DNA of 64,000 bases from Anaeromyxobacter soli (GCF_022808855.1 NZ_JAKZLF010000003.1:178575-242574); one strand, 5' to 3'; shown: positions 40,458 to 52,026, numbered from the stretch's first letter. Numbers and translations are program-made. The notes: a model not told the origin generated them from the letters alone.

Positions 40458-41483
40458 TCACCCGGCGGTACCGAGCCGCTCCGCGAACGGGAACAGGCCG
40501 AAGGCCCCGCCGGTGTGCAGGAACACGACGCGTGACGCCGGGAGCCCACCGGGCTCGGAGGCGCGGCGCGCGACGCCGAGCATGGCCTTGCCGGTGTAGA
40601 CCGGGTCGAGGAGGACGCCGTCCACACGCGCAGCGCGGCGGATGACCTGAAGCCCCTCGTCGGTCGCCTGCGCGTATCCCGGCCCGATGAAGCCGTCGTC
40701 CACGGCGATCTCGTCCTCGGGGACGCCCGGCAGCTCCGGCCAGCGCCGCCGGGCGTCGGCGCAGAGCCCGGCGATGGCGGCGCGGAAGTAGGCGGCGTCG
40801 TTGCAGACCGCGAACCCGAGCGGCCGCGCCTCGCGCCAGCCCGCGACGCGGACGCCGAGCTCCAGCCCCGCGCCCGTTCCGCCCGAGCCCGCCGCGTAGG
40901 CGATCGTCACGGGCCCCGTGCGCCAGGCCTCGGGGAGCTGCGCGCGGAGCTCCGCCACCGCGGCCACGTAGCCGAGGCTGCCGAGCGCGCTCGAGCCGCC
41001 CTCGGGGATGACGTAGGGTCGCCGGCCGGCGGCGCGGAGCTCGGCGGCCACCGCCTCCATGACCTCCGCGCGCCGCCGGTACTCGTCGTGCGAGACCCAG
41101 CGGAGCTCGGCTCCGGCCAGCCGGTCCAGGAGCGCGTTCGCCTCGAGCGCCGGCGGCCGCGACGGATCGGGGACGCGGAGCAGGACCACCGCGGCGAGCC
41201 CGCGCCTCGCAGCGGCGAACGCCGTCGCCCGGCAGTGGTTCGACTGGACGCCGCCGCAGGTCACGAGCGTGTCGGCCCGGCCCGCCTCGGCCTCCGCGAT
41301 CAGGAACTCGAGCTTCCGCGCCTTGTTGCCGGAGAGCTCGAGCCCCGTGAGGTCGTCGCGCTTGTAGAGGAGGTCGAGGCCGAGCTCCGCGCCGAGGCGC
41401 GGCGAGCGCTCGAGCGGCGTCGGCAGGCGAGCCAGGGCCACGCGCGGCGCGAGGTGCACGGTGGGTGGGGTCGGCGGGGTCAT
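40458..41483 (-). CDS. PLP-dependent D-cysteine desulfhydrase / ACC deaminase family protein
   Basis: 341 residues of the fold-type II PLP family. Lys54 in ELSGNKARKLEFL is the cofactor Lys; GVQSNHCRATA is the substrate/cofactor loop, and AAGSGGTGAGLELG binds the phosphate. Members convert D-cysteine to pyruvate, ammonia and sulfide, or open the ring of 1-aminocyclopropane-1-carboxylate; this sequence lies closer in motifs to D-cysteine desulfhydrase (DcyD), but the two activities cannot be separated by eye. A -10-like TAGGCT ends eight bases before the ATG and no Shine-Dalgarno sequence is seen. Confidence 0.87.
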   Translation of the reverse strand: MTPPTPPTVHLAPRVALARLPTPLERSPRLGAELGLDLLYKRDDLTGLELSGNKARKLEFLIAEAEAGRADTLVTCGGVQSNHCRATAFAAARRGLAAVVLLRVPDPSRPPALEANALLDRLAGAELRWVSHDEYRRRAEVMEAVAAELRAAGRRPYVIPEGGSSALGSLGYVAAVAELRAQLPEAWRTGPVTIAYAAGSGGTGAGLELGVRVAGWREARPLGFAVCNDAAYFRAAIAGLCADARRRWPELPGVPEDEIAVDDGFIGPGYAQATDEGLQVIRRAARVDGVLLDPVYTGKAMLGVARRASEPGGLPASRVVFLHTGGAFGLFPFAERLGTAG

Positions 41484-41790
41484 GGCGGGCGAGCCTAGCA
41501 CCGCGCCCCGATCCGCTGACACGCATGGCAAGGGGACGCGCCCGCCCGGCCGCCTGCACCGCGAGCGCCATGCAGGGGGGCGCGCGAGCGAGCGATCCGG
41601 CGTCCGCCCGCGGACGCGCCGACCCGTCCACGACCTTGCCGCCTCGGCGCAAAGCCGTTCCACGCGCGCGCAACGGCGTTGCCGCGCGCGCACGCCAGTC
41701 TGGCCGGTTCGGCGTGGCCCGCGGCTCGCAACTCGCTCGAGCGGCACTCGTGCGCCCTCCGGTCAGCCGGCGCGGGCGCGGGGAGAACGG
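41484..41790. other. Divergent intergenic region, no gene seen
   Basis: 307 bases between the PLP enzyme gene and the lipoprotein gene. On the minus strand TAGGCT (41497-41492) stands eight bases before the PLP enzyme ATG as a candidate -10 of a leaderless transcript. On the plus strand GGGAGAACGG (41781-41790) is the ribosome binding site of the lipoprotein. No convincing small gene or repeat is present; the middle is GC-rich with short CG runs only. Confidence 0.5.
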
Positions 41791-43377
41791 ATGACGAGAC
41801 GGGGGTGGGTGGGGCTCGGCGCGGTCCTCTGCGTCCTGGCCGTGGCGTGCGGCGGCTCGGGCTCGAGCGACAAGACGCCGTCAGGCGGGACCGGCGGCGA
41901 CGGCGGCGGGGGCGGCGGGACCACGCCGACGCCCCCGCCCGTGACCCCACCTCCGCCGGAGCAGCCGCCCGGCTTCCAGTTCGGGACGCAGGGTCCGTGG
42001 CCCGTCGCGAACGCGATCTACGGCGCGAAGGACGGGATCGAGGAGACGCCCGTGGTCGCGATGACCACCGACGAGGCGCAGAACCGCTGGGTGGCCACGC
42101 CGCGCGCGCTCTACCTGCTGCGCCCGGGCGAGACGACCTTCCGCCGCTTCGACGAGGTGGACGGCCTGCACCTCGGCGCGATCACCGGACGGACGCCCGG
42201 CCCGGTGGGCTGGGCGAAGTACTGCGACAAGGCGCCGATCCCCGACGACCGGCCGTGCAACGGCGACCTCGTGTGGGGCGGCGCGGCGTCGGAGGGGATC
42301 AAGGCCATCGTGGGCGGCGGCAAGAACGAGGTGTTCATCGGCTACGACGGCGACCAGACGCGCGGCGCGGACGGCGAGCCGATCCCGTGCCTCGACGCGG
42401 ACGATCCCGTCGGCTGGAAGGGCTTCGACTACTGCGACCCGCTCCGCCACAGCGGGAAGGTGGACTGGGTGCGCCTCGCGGAGGACGGCACGCTGCAGGT
42501 GGTGCGGTTCGACCTCCTGTCGAACCGCTACGGCGCGAAGTACTGGCACGACCGGACGATCAGCCGGCTCGCGTACGACCACTTCGTCCACCCGGGCACG
42601 CTCTACACCGGCGCGAACCACGGCGTGTCGATCCTCTTCCCGGCGAAGTACCGGGAGCCGGCGCCCGGCGAGTGGTTCGACATCGCGTACTCCGAGTACA
42701 TGGGCGACCACCAGCACGCGCGCGTCTGCTACCACGAGGTCTGCGGCCCCGACGGCGAGAGCGCCAGCATGCGCGTCGGCGAGTGGCTCGGGCTCGCCAT
42801 CGACGCGGAGGGGCGCCTCTGGCACGCCGGCAAGTGGACGGCGGGCCGGATCACCTGGGTCGACGACGCGTACGAGTGGCACCATCGCTACGGCGCCGCC
42901 TTCGACGCCGCGTTCGGCGACCCGTGGATGGACGGGGCGCGGACGAGCCCGCCGGTGTTCGACGTGACGGAGTCGGGCGACCCGGTGTACCTGACGGCCG
43001 TGTCGGCGTGCCCCGACGGGCGGGTCTGGTTCTCGAGCCGTGGGCCGACCACGGGCAACGCGGCGGCCCGCAAGGACGCGGTCGCGGTGTGGGACGGGAA
43101 ACGCTTCGCCTATCTCACCGCGTCCCAGGTCGGCCTCGGCGAGGCCGGGGTCCGGGATCTGGCGTGCCTCCCGGACGGACGGCTCGCGATCGCGGGCTAC
43201 ACGACCGGCCTCTCCGTCTACGACCCGGCCACCGGGACCTCCAGGCCCATCCGCGCCGCCTCGGGGCTCATCCCCAGCGACCGCGTGAGCGCGCTCGAGG
43301 TGGACCGCATGGTCGTACCGCCCGCGCTCCACGTGGCGACGGCGTCGGGCGCCGCGGTGCTCCGGACGCTCCCGTAG
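41791..43377 (+). CDS. Exported lipoprotein, beta-propeller-like, paralogue of the 8.8-kb lipoprotein
   Basis: 528 residues. The signal peptide ends in LAVAC (lipidated Cys near 19) and is followed by a Gly then Thr/Pro-rich tether (about 20-60). The globular part has repeated strand motifs ending in W or F ([75 protein letters not shown]), consistent with a propeller. Shared tether and blade motifs show that it is a paralogue of the protein at 8,758. A clear GGGAGA site precedes the ATG. A chemoreceptor gene follows 115 bases downstream after a terminator-like hairpin. Function unknown. Confidence 0.85.
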   Translation: MTRRGWVGLGAVLCVLAVACGGSGSSDKTPSGGTGGDGGGGGGTTPTPPPVTPPPPEQPPGFQFGTQGPWPVANAIYGAKDGIEETPVVAMTTDEAQNRWVATPRALYLLRPGETTFRRFDEVDGLHLGAITGRTPGPVGWAKYCDKAPIPDDRPCNGDLVWGGAASEGIKAIVGGGKNEVFIGYDGDQTRGADGEPIPCLDADDPVGWKGFDYCDPLRHSGKVDWVRLAEDGTLQVVRFDLLSNRYGAKYWHDRTISRLAYDHFVHPGTLYTGANHGVSILFPAKYREPAPGEWFDIAYSEYMGDHQHARVCYHEVCGPDGESASMRVGEWLGLAIDAEGRLWHAGKWTAGRITWVDDAYEWHHRYGAAFDAAFGDPWMDGARTSPPVFDVTESGDPVYLTAVSACPDGRVWFSSRGPTTGNAAARKDAVAVWDGKRFAYLTASQVGLGEAGVRDLACLPDGRLAIAGYTTGLSVYDPATGTSRPIRAASGLIPSDRVSALEVDRMVVPPALHVATASGAAVLRTLP

Positions 43378-43393
43378 CCGCGCCGGCCGGTGC

Positions 43394-43420
43394 GTGCGGG
43401 CGGCACCTACCCGCCCGCAC
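43394..43420 (+). terminator. Hairpin terminator after the lipoprotein gene
   Basis: Ten-base-pair stem GTGCGGGCGG (43394-43403) with CCGCCCGCAC (43411-43420) and a seven-base loop, 17 bases after the lipoprotein stop. No T-run follows. It separates the lipoprotein from the chemoreceptor gene, so the two are probably transcribed separately. Confidence 0.6.
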
Positions 43421-43492
43421 CGGTCGCCGAGTGGCCCACCCGCGGGAATCCGCGGTAGAACGGCGCAAACGCTCTCGAGCGGAGGCTCGTCC

Positions 43493-44671
43493 GTGCGCCT
43501 TTCCATGCGGCTCAAGATCGCGGGGCTGGTCGGCGTCGCGACGGGGGTCACCGCGATCCTCGACACCGTCGTCTTCCACGTCCTGCACGAGGAAGCCTCC
43601 GCGGCCGTCCTCGCGCGCGGGCTCGGCCTGGCCATCGCCATCTCCCTCACCGCCGCGGCGATCTCCTACCAGGTCGCGCGGCGCCTGACCCGGCCGCTCG
43701 AGCGGCTGCGCGACACGGCGGCGGCCATCGCGGCCGGCGACCTGGCCAGGCAGATCGACGTCGACGCGACCGCCGAGACCGCGGACCTCGCCGCGAGCTT
43801 CGGCGCGATGATCGAGGGGCTCCAGGCCACCATCGCCGAGCTGCGCGAGGCGGCGCTGACCCTGGACGGCCGCTCGAGCGACATCCTCGGCTCCGTCACC
43901 CGCCAGGCGGCCATGGCCGCGCAGCAGGCGGCCGCCATCAACGAGACCTCGACCACCGCGTCCGAGATCGCCCAGACCTCCAAGCAGGCGACGCAGCACG
44001 CCGACTCGGTCATCGAGATGACGCGTCGCTCCGACGATCTCTCGCAGGAGGGGCTCCAGACCGTCGAGGAGGCGGTGAAGGCGAGCGCGAGCCTCGGCGA
44101 GCAGGTCAACCGGATCGCCTCCAGCATGAGCGGGCTGAGCGAGCGCACGCTGCAGGTCGGCGAGATCATCTCCTCGGTGAAGGACCTCGCGGAGCAGTCG
44201 AACCTGCTGGCGCTGAACGCGTCCATCGAGGCGTCGAAGGCGGGCGAGCACGGGCGCGGGTTCGCGGTCGTCGCCATGGAGATGCGCAACCTCGCCGAGC
44301 AGTCGCGCCAGGCCGCCGTGCAGATCCGCGCGATCCTCCAGGAGATCCAGCGGAGCGCCCGCGACGCGGCCTCGGCGACCGACGAGGGCGCGAAGCGCGC
44401 GTCCGCGGCCATGGGGCTCGCGCGGAGCGCCGGCGAGGCCATCGAGGGGCTCGCGATGGTGATCCGCGAGTCGGCCGTCGCCGCCCGGCAGATCGCCAAC
44501 AACACCCGGCAGCAGACCATCGGGGTGGACCAGATGGTCGCCGCGATCTCCGAGCTCTCGCAGGCGATCAACGAGAGCGCCGAGGGCACGCGGACGATCG
44601 AGCAGGGCACCGCCGCGCTGTCCGAGATCTCGAAGCAGCTCGCCTCGGCGGTGCAGCGCTACAGGGTCTAG
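43493..44671 (+). CDS. Methyl-accepting chemotaxis protein (short sensor)
   Basis: 392 residues from the GTG, which has GGAGG seven bases upstream. Two closely spaced membrane helices (about 7-25 and 37-57) leave almost no extracytoplasmic domain, so it probably senses through the membrane or through a partner. A HAMP domain (about 58-110) leads to the coiled-coil signalling region, with the CheA/CheW tip [28 protein letters not shown]. No pentapeptide tether for CheR is seen at the C-terminus. There are no che genes nearby; its kinase is encoded elsewhere, possibly the 1-8 kb operon. Confidence 0.93.
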   Translation: MRLSMRLKIAGLVGVATGVTAILDTVVFHVLHEEASAAVLARGLGLAIAISLTAAAISYQVARRLTRPLERLRDTAAAIAAGDLARQIDVDATAETADLAASFGAMIEGLQATIAELREAALTLDGRSSDILGSVTRQAAMAAQQAAAINETSTTASEIAQTSKQATQHADSVIEMTRRSDDLSQEGLQTVEEAVKASASLGEQVNRIASSMSGLSERTLQVGEIISSVKDLAEQSNLLALNASIEASKAGEHGRGFAVVAMEMRNLAEQSRQAAVQIRAILQEIQRSARDAASATDEGAKRASAAMGLARSAGEAIEGLAMVIRESAVAARQIANNTRQQTIGVDQMVAAISELSQAINESAEGTRTIEQGTAALSEISKQLASAVQRYRV

Positions 44672-44695
44672 GCTCCCCGAACCGCGGGCGCCCGC

Positions 44696-45331
44696 TCACC
44701 GCTCCGCGCGGCGCCGCGCGCCCGCGCGCCGCGCGGCCTCCGCCAGCACCTCGTACGGCTGGCAGCCCACGATCCGCGCCACCGGTCGCGCACCGGGCCC
44801 GGCGGAGAAGTCGAACGTCGGGACGCCGCCGACCCCGGCCTCCCGGGCGGCGCGCCGCGCCGCGTCCACGCACGCGAGCGCCCCCGGCTCGTCCGCCGCC
44901 GCGAGCGCGGCGGCCGGATCGAGCCCCACCGCGCGCGCGACGTCCGCGAGCTCCTCGTCGCGGTCGAGGTCCCGCCCCTCGCGCCAGTACGCGTCGAAGG
45001 CGGCCGCGCGGAAGGCCTCGAGCTTCCCGGCCTCGCGCGCGTACTGCGCCGCGGCGAGCGCGCGGCGGGTGCTCACGAGCCGGTCGGGCGCGCGCAGGTC
45101 GCGGAGGCCGAAGCCCGCGGCGAAGCTCTTCACGTACTCCAGCACGGCGGCGGGGTCCGCCAGGTGGGCCACGAGCGGGAGGCCGCCACGCGGCGTGCCC
45201 GGGTGCAGCTCGTAGCCGACCCAGTCCACCTCGATGTCGTACTCCGCCTGCAGCCTGACCAGGCTGCTCCGCTCCGCGACGAAGCAGAACGGTCAGACGA
45301 AGTCGGAGAACAGCCGCACGATGGCGCCCAT
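44696..45331 (-). CDS. DsbA/FrnE-like thiol oxidoreductase, predicted selenoprotein (in-frame TGA at codon 13)
   Basis: Read through TGA at 45295-45293 as selenocysteine, the protein has 211 residues and begins MGAIVRLFSDFV-U-PFC. The family normally has SDFVCPFC here, the thioredoxin CxxC of the DsbA fold, so Sec13 stands exactly in place of the first redox Cys and Cys16 is kept. The rest is a normal FrnE-type DsbA domain: a helical insertion with STRRALAAAQYAREAGK, a cis-Pro loop GVGGVPTFDF and a GCQPYEVLAEA end. A SECIS-like hairpin with GGUC in its loop lies downstream of the UGA. If the TGA were a real stop, the remaining frame from 45229 would lack the first strand and active site. Converging with the chemoreceptor gene; divergent from the DTW gene. 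Confidence 0.85.
45250..45267 (-). promoter_or_regulatory. Bacterial SECIS-like hairpin for the UGA at 45,293-45,295
   Basis: On the coding strand GCAGCC-UGGUCA-GGCUGC forms a perfect six-pair stem with a hexaloop containing GGUC, the same four bases found in the apical loop of the E. coli fdhF SECIS. The loop begins 31 bases after the UGA, within the 16-37 base range described for bacterial SECIS elements. The hairpin lies inside the coding sequence, as bacterial SECIS elements do. Confidence 0.75.
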
Positions 45332-45430
45332 GGTACAGGGCTCTAACGAGGGCGGCCGCTCCGCTCCACTCCCGGCGCGGGTACGGGCGGCGCGGCGCGC
45401 GGCCCCGCGCCGTGATAGATCCGGCAGCCC

Positions 45431-46048
45431 GTGCCACGCCCTCTCCAGCGCTGTCCGCGCTGCCGCTTCCCGCCCGAGTTCTGCCTCTGCCCCGCCATCC
45501 CGAGGCTCGCGGCGCCGTTCCGCCTCGTCGTGGTCCGGCATGCCAGCGAGCGCGAGCGGATGTCCAACACGGCGCGCTGGGCGGCCCTCGCGCTCGACGG
45601 CGCGGAGATCCTGGAGCACGCCCTCCCCGGCGTCGCGCTCGACGAGACGCTGCTCCGCGCCCCGGGCGCGGTCGCGCTCTTCCCCTCGCCGCGCCCGGGG
45701 GACGGGGCCGTGCCGGCCACGCCGCCGCCGATCCTGGTCGTCCCGGACGGCACCTGGACACAGGCTCGCCGGATGATGCAGCGCCTCCCCGCGCTCCAGC
45801 GGCTCCCGCGCCTGTCGCTCCCGGGGCCGCCTGCCGGGCTGCGACTCCGGCGGCCGCCGTGGCCGGACGGGATGTCGACGCTCGAGGCGATCGCCGGCGC
45901 GCTCGCCGCGTTCGGCGCGGGCGACGCGTCGGCGCGGCTCCTCGCGCTGCACGACGCGGGCGTCGAGCGCGTGCTCCGGCTCAAGGGGACGTGGGACGCC
46001 GACTCCGCCGCCGCGGTCGCGCGTCGCCGCGCGACCGAGGTCTCCTAG
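45431..46048 (+). CDS. DTW-domain protein, probable tRNA-uridine aminocarboxypropyltransferase
   Basis: 205 residues from a GTG start. The N-terminal zinc-ribbon-like Cys set (RCPRCRFPPEFCLCP) and the DTW motif (VPDGTWTQARRM, about 102-113) define the family; TapT in E. coli uses SAM to install acp3U on tRNA at position 47. VVVRHASERERMSNTARWA matches the second conserved block. The next gene, a Tgt-MnmD fusion, starts nine bases after the stop, so two tRNA-modification proteins are coupled in one operon. The exact target uridine is not known. Confidence 0.88.
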   Translation: MPRPLQRCPRCRFPPEFCLCPAIPRLAAPFRLVVVRHASERERMSNTARWAALALDGAEILEHALPGVALDETLLRAPGAVALFPSPRPGDGAVPATPPPILVVPDGTWTQARRMMQRLPALQRLPRLSLPGPPAGLRLRRPPWPDGMSTLEAIAGALAAFGAGDASARLLALHDAGVERVLRLKGTWDADSAAAVARRRATEVS

Positions 46049-48088
<2,040 letters not shown>

Positions 48089-48105
48089 GGCAGGCGCGAT
48101 CGCCC

Positions 48106-49098
48106 ATGTCCCCGCCCCCCTCGCCCTACGCCCCGGCCCGCTGGCTGCGCGGCGGCCACGCGATGACGATCTTCGCGAGCCTCGCCCGCGTGTACCCGCG
48201 CCCGCAGGCCCGCCGCGAGCGGTGGGAGCTGCCGGACGGCGACTTCGTGGACGTCGATCGCTACGCCGCGAGCGGCGACGCGGCCCGGCCGGTGCTCGTC
48301 GTGTGCCACGGCCTCGAGGGCTCGTCCCGCGCGCCGTACGTCCGCGGCCTCGTCGCCGTCGCGCTCGCGCGCGGGCTCGACGCGCTGGCCTTGAACTTCC
48401 GCGGCTGCTCCGGGGAGCAGAACCGGCTTCCGCGCTTCTACCACTCGGGCGACACTGGGGATCTGCACGAGGTCGTGGCCCGGCTCGCCGCGGAGCGGCC
48501 CGGGCGGCCCATCGTGCTCGCCGGGTTCTCGCTCGGCGGCAACGTGGTCGTGAAGTACGTCGGCGAGCGCGGCGACGGTCTCTTCCCGGAGGTCCGCGCC
48601 GCCGCCGGCATCTCGGTCCCCTTCGACCTCCTCCGCTCGGCGCGGGCGCTCGACGCCGCGGGGTTCTGGAACCGCGTCTACCGCGAGCGGTTCCTGCGCC
48701 GCCTGCGCGAGAAGGCGCTCGCGAAGGCGCGGCGGTTCCCGGAGGCGATCGACGCGGCGCGCGTGCGGGCGGCGGCCACGTTCGCCGAGTACGACGCGGC
48801 CCTCACCGCTCCGCTGCACGGGTTCGCGTCCGCGGAGGACTACTGGACGCGCTGCTCGTCCGCGCGCTTCCTCGCCGGGGTCCGCCGGCCGCTGCTCGCC
48901 ATCGCGGCGATGGACGACCCCATCGTCCCGGGCGACGCGCTCCCCCTCGCGGAGGCCCACGCGAACCCGCTCGTCACGCTCGAGGCCACGCCGGCCGGCG
49001 GACACGTCGCGTTCGTGTCGGGCTCGCCGTTCTGGCCGGACTTCTGGGCGGAGCGGCGCGCGATCGAGTTCCTCGCGGCGGCCGCGCTCGGCGCGTGA
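48106..49098 (+). CDS. YheT-type alpha/beta hydrolase
   Basis: 330 residues. YPSP-type opening with PARWLRGGHAMTIFAS, HGLEGSSRAPYVRG (oxyanion region), nucleophile elbow GFSLGGN and the late Asp (MDDPIVP) and His (GGHVAF) fit the YheT/UPF0017 group of alpha/beta hydrolases. Substrate unknown; relatives act on esters. It starts 17 bases after the Tgt fusion and may be the last gene of the DTW-tgt operon. Convergent with the following gene with only seven bases between stops. Confidence 0.9.
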   Translation: MSPPPSPYAPARWLRGGHAMTIFASLARVYPRPQARRERWELPDGDFVDVDRYAASGDAARPVLVVCHGLEGSSRAPYVRGLVAVALARGLDALALNFRGCSGEQNRLPRFYHSGDTGDLHEVVARLAAERPGRPIVLAGFSLGGNVVVKYVGERGDGLFPEVRAAAGISVPFDLLRSARALDAAGFWNRVYRERFLRRLREKALAKARRFPEAIDAARVRAAATFAEYDAALTAPLHGFASAEDYWTRCSSARFLAGVRRPLLAIAAMDDPIVPGDALPLAEAHANPLVTLEATPAGGHVAFVSGSPFWPDFWAERRAIEFLAAAALGA

Positions 49099-49105
49099 GG
49101 CGCGG

Positions 49106-50296
49106 CTACTCGCCGCCCTCGGCCTCGGTCCGGCCGCCGCTCTCGAGGCGGAGGCGGACGCGCTCCCAGCCGGTCGCGGCCGCCGCGACGAGGCCGCTCC
49201 GGACGCGCTGGAAGGCGACGTGCACCGCGAAGCTCCCGAGGAGCACCGACGCGGCGACGAGGAGCGCGCTCCCGAGCCCGAGCTGGGGCCCGATCCGGTT
49301 CGTGAGACCGGTGAAGGTCGACCAGCCGTAGACCACCGGGACGTGGATCGCGTAGACCCCGAGCGACGCGCGCCCGACCGGCGCGAGCCGCGCGGCCCAC
49401 GCCGCCGGCACGGTGGAGAGGGCCGCGAGCACGAGCAACACGGCGCCGCTCCGGAACGTGAACAGGAGCGGGTGCCCCATCGGCATCTCGCCCACCCCGG
49501 TCCCGATGGTGCCCGCGACGAGCACCGCCCCCACGAGCGCCATCCCGGCGGCGCTGCGACCACCGCCCGTGCCGGCGAGGAGACCGACGAGCGCGCCCAC
49601 GAAGAAGTAGGCCGCCCAGGGGAACAGCGGGAAGGGCGAGGTCCCTCCCGCCGCCTGCCGGAGCGCGAGCGCCGGCAGCGACCGCGGCAGCTCGGCGACG
49701 CCCGGCACGACCGGCGCCGGCGCGAGCATGCCGAGCGCGATGCAGAGGAGGCCGAGCGCGCCGATCGCCCACGCGTGCTCGCGACGCGACCACGGCAGCG
49801 CGAGGACGAGCGAGGCGGCGAGGAGCGCGAGGGCGATCGTGTGGAGCGCGTCGAACGACAGGAAGTGCGCCCACACGTCGAGCTCGCCCGCCGCGAGCCG
49901 CTCGACGCCCCAGCCCGGCCACCGGAGCGCGTAGCCGATGGCGAGCAGGAGGAGGACGCGGCCGATCCGGCCGCGCGGGATGTCGAGGCCACGCGCGCGC
50001 CCGCGCGAGATCGCGACGGTGACGGCCCAGCCCGAGACCATGAGGAACAGGGGCGCCGTGAACCCGCGCGCCTTCCAGTACAGCTCCACGCCCGTGGTGG
50101 CCCGCACGGCGGGCGCGAGCAGCGCGTCGAGGGTGTGGCCGAACACCATCGCCAGCACCCCGAGGGCGCGGGCGGCGTCCAGCGCCGCGATCCGGCCCCG
50201 GGGCGGCTGCGGCGCGCTCGTCGCGGGTACGGCACGCAGCGGTGGCGCGACGGCGGAGGGACGGCGCGACTCTGTCGGCTGATGGGTCGCCTGCAA
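49106..50296 (-). CDS. Multi-pass membrane acyltransferase-like protein (DUF1624/acyltransferase-3 type)
   Basis: 396 residues from a TTG start, with about ten hydrophobic segments. RIAALDAARALGVLAMVFGHTLDALL is the typical opening of the heparan-alpha-glucosaminide N-acetyltransferase-like (DUF1624) and acyltransferase-3 families, including the conserved Arg/Asp and the GH pair in the first membrane helix, and SLGVYAIHVPVVYGWSTFTGL is the typical late motif. These proteins move acyl groups across the membrane onto sugars or other envelope molecules. The N-terminal 35 residues are Pro/Ala-rich; the true start could be downstream. A -10-like TTATAG lies further upstream on this strand. Confidence 0.78.
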   Translation of the reverse strand: MQATHQPTESRRPSAVAPPLRAVPATSAPQPPRGRIAALDAARALGVLAMVFGHTLDALLAPAVRATTGVELYWKARGFTAPLFLMVSGWAVTVAISRGRARGLDIPRGRIGRVLLLLAIGYALRWPGWGVERLAAGELDVWAHFLSFDALHTIALALLAASLVLALPWSRREHAWAIGALGLLCIALGMLAPAPVVPGVAELPRSLPALALRQAAGGTSPFPLFPWAAYFFVGALVGLLAGTGGGRSAAGMALVGAVLVAGTIGTGVGEMPMGHPLLFTFRSGAVLLVLAALSTVPAAWAARLAPVGRASLGVYAIHVPVVYGWSTFTGLTNRIGPQLGLGSALLVAASVLLGSFAVHVAFQRVRSGLVAAAATGWERVRLRLESGGRTEAEGGE

Positions 50297-50389
50297 CGGA
50301 GCGGCTCGCGGAAACGGGCGGGCGCCGGGCCACTCGGCTCCGGCGCCTCGCGCGCGAAACCTATAACACGGACCCGTCCGCCGCGCTCC

Positions 50390-50422
50390 CCGTCCGGGCC
50401 GCCCAGAGGACGGCCCGGACGG
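50390..50422 (-). terminator. Strong hairpin terminator of the cytochrome operon
   Basis: A perfect twelve-base-pair stem, CCGTCCGGGCCG (50390-50401) with CGGCCCGGACGG (50411-50422), and a nine-base loop. It begins 13 bases after the monohaem cytochrome stop. There is no T-run, but the stem is the strongest simple hairpin nearby and separates two same-strand genes. Confidence 0.72.
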
Positions 50423-50434
50423 TCGGTTCCTTCC

Positions 50435-50737
50435 CTACTTCAGCCCGCCCTTCACGTACTTCGCGACGGCCTGGATCTCGGCCTCCGTCATCTTGCCCTT
50501 GAACGCCGTCATCTTGCCCTTGCCGTTCTCGATCGTCTTCGCGATGTCGGCCTCGCTGGTCGTCAGCGTGGTGAGGTCCTTCGCGCCGAGCTTCTGGGCC
50601 ATCGGCGTGTTGCCCTTGCCGTCCTTGCCGTGGCAGGCGGCGCAGCGCTTGGCGAAGATCTCGGCGGGGGCGACGCCCTCGGCGCGAGCGACGGCGGCGG
50701 CGGCGAGGACGACGAGGGCGACGGCGATGCGCTTCAT
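50435..50737 (-). CDS. Small periplasmic c-type cytochrome
   Basis: 100 residues. Signal peptide (about 1-19, cut after ARA), one haem-binding motif CAACH (about 32-36) and a late Met in KMTAFKGKM that is the expected axial ligand; a class I cytochrome c of about 80 mature residues. It is the last gene of the respiratory operon, so it probably accepts electrons from the complex and carries them in the periplasm. The ATG is preceded by a GGGAGAAAG site. Confidence 0.95.
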   Translation of the reverse strand: MKRIAVALVVLAAAAVARAEGVAPAEIFAKRCAACHGKDGKGNTPMAQKLGAKDLTTLTTSEADIAKTIENGKGKMTAFKGKMTEAEIQAVAKYVKGGLK

Positions 50738-50761
50738 GGTGCTTTCTCCCTTGTGCGTGGT

Positions 50762-52015
50762 TCAGTGCGCCGGGAACCCGGCGCCGCTCGGACCCGGCGC
50801 GGCCACCCGCTCCGGCGCCCGGAAGGTTCCGACGAGGATGGGCGCCGCGATCTTCACGAGCGCCGTGAAGACGAGGAACCCGACCCCGAACACGCCCGCC
50901 GCGATGGCCCATTCCGTCGCGGTCGGGGTGTACTCGTAAATTTCGCCCAGCGTGTCGGGCGTGAACCCCGGGATGATGAGGCCCATCCCCTTCTCGATGT
51001 AGACGCCCGCCCAGATGAGCAGGCAGCCGAGGTTCAGCGTGACGTAGTTCCTCCGGGTGCGCGGGATGAGGAACAGCACGAACGCGGCGACGCTGCAGGT
51101 GAGCGACAGCCACGCGTACGGCACCAGGGCCCGGTGACCGTCGAGGCCGCCCCAGAAGTACTGCGTGTACCGGAGGTGCTCGGTCGCCGAGTAGTACTCC
51201 TTGAACAGCTCGGCGCCGAGCAGGAACAGGTTCAGGAACATCGCGTAGCTCATGAGCTCCGCGATCTTCCAGATCGCCTCGTCCTTGATCGGGAACCGGT
51301 TCGTGCGGCGCAGGATCTGGAACAGGATGATCATGACCGCGGGGCCGGAGCAGAAGGCGGACGCGATGAAGCGCGGCGCGAGGATGGAGGCGTTCCAGTA
51401 CGGGCGCGCGGCCATGCCGTTGTAGAGGAACGCGGTCACGGTGTGCGTCGAGATGGACACCGGGATCGAGAGCAAGACGAGCGGCAGGAAGATCCGCCTG
51501 TCGTAGTGCTCGCCGCGGTACGTCTTGAAGAGCAGGTAGAGGACGAGCGCGACGTTCAGGAGCAGGTACGTGTTGAGGACGAGCGCGTCCCAGGCGAGGA
51601 GCGAGCGCGGCCAGTTCGGCGTGCCGAGGAGCGGCATGACGTGGAGGAACCGGTCCGGCCGGCCCATGTCCACGAGGATGAACAGGAGGCACATGGTGAG
51701 CGCGCTGATGGCGAGCAGCTCGCCGAGCACCACCACCTCCTTGATCGGCTTCCACTGGTAGACGTAGGCCGGGACGACGAGCAGCACCGCCGCGGCCGCG
51801 ACGCCCACGAGGAAGGTGAAGTTGCCGATGTAGAACGCCCACGAGACCTGATCGCGCATGTTCGTCGCGATGAGCCCCGTGCGCACCTGGTGGACGTAGG
51901 CGATCGCGCCGACCGCCACGAGCGCGAGGAGCGCCGCCACCCAGGCCTTGTACGCGCGCCCGCCGGTGACCAGGAGGCGCGCGCTCCCCTTCACGAACTC
52001 CGCCGCTCCGCTCAT
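50762..52015 (-). CDS. NrfD/DsrP-type integral membrane quinol-binding subunit
   Basis: 417 residues with about ten membrane helices. Family segments include VSWAFYIGNFTFLVGVAAAAVLL, VDMGRPDRFLHVMPLLGTPNWPRSLLAWD and the EKGMGLIIPGF helix end. NrfD-family proteins hold the menaquinol site in NrfCD, Qrc, DsrMKJOP and alternative complex III, and pass electrons to the partnering ferredoxin and cytochromes. It is longer than the shortest family members and close to ActC/DsrP-type. It begins 11 bases after the ferredoxin stop. Confidence 0.93.
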   Translation of the reverse strand: MSGAAEFVKGSARLLVTGGRAYKAWVAALLALVAVGAIAYVHQVRTGLIATNMRDQVSWAFYIGNFTFLVGVAAAAVLLVVPAYVYQWKPIKEVVVLGELLAISALTMCLLFILVDMGRPDRFLHVMPLLGTPNWPRSLLAWDALVLNTYLLLNVALVLYLLFKTYRGEHYDRRIFLPLVLLSIPVSISTHTVTAFLYNGMAARPYWNASILAPRFIASAFCSGPAVMIILFQILRRTNRFPIKDEAIWKIAELMSYAMFLNLFLLGAELFKEYYSATEHLRYTQYFWGGLDGHRALVPYAWLSLTCSVAAFVLFLIPRTRRNYVTLNLGCLLIWAGVYIEKGMGLIIPGFTPDTLGEIYEYTPTATEWAIAAGVFGVGFLVFTALVKIAAPILVGTFRAPERVAAPGPSGAGFPAH

Positions 52016-52026
52016 CGCCCGCCTCG

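Noticed and set aside
44696..45229. FrnE-like gene starting at 45,229 as a non-selenoprotein
   Set aside because: It would lack the first strand and both active-site residues, while the upstream in-frame sequence matches the family exactly and carries a SECIS-like hairpin.
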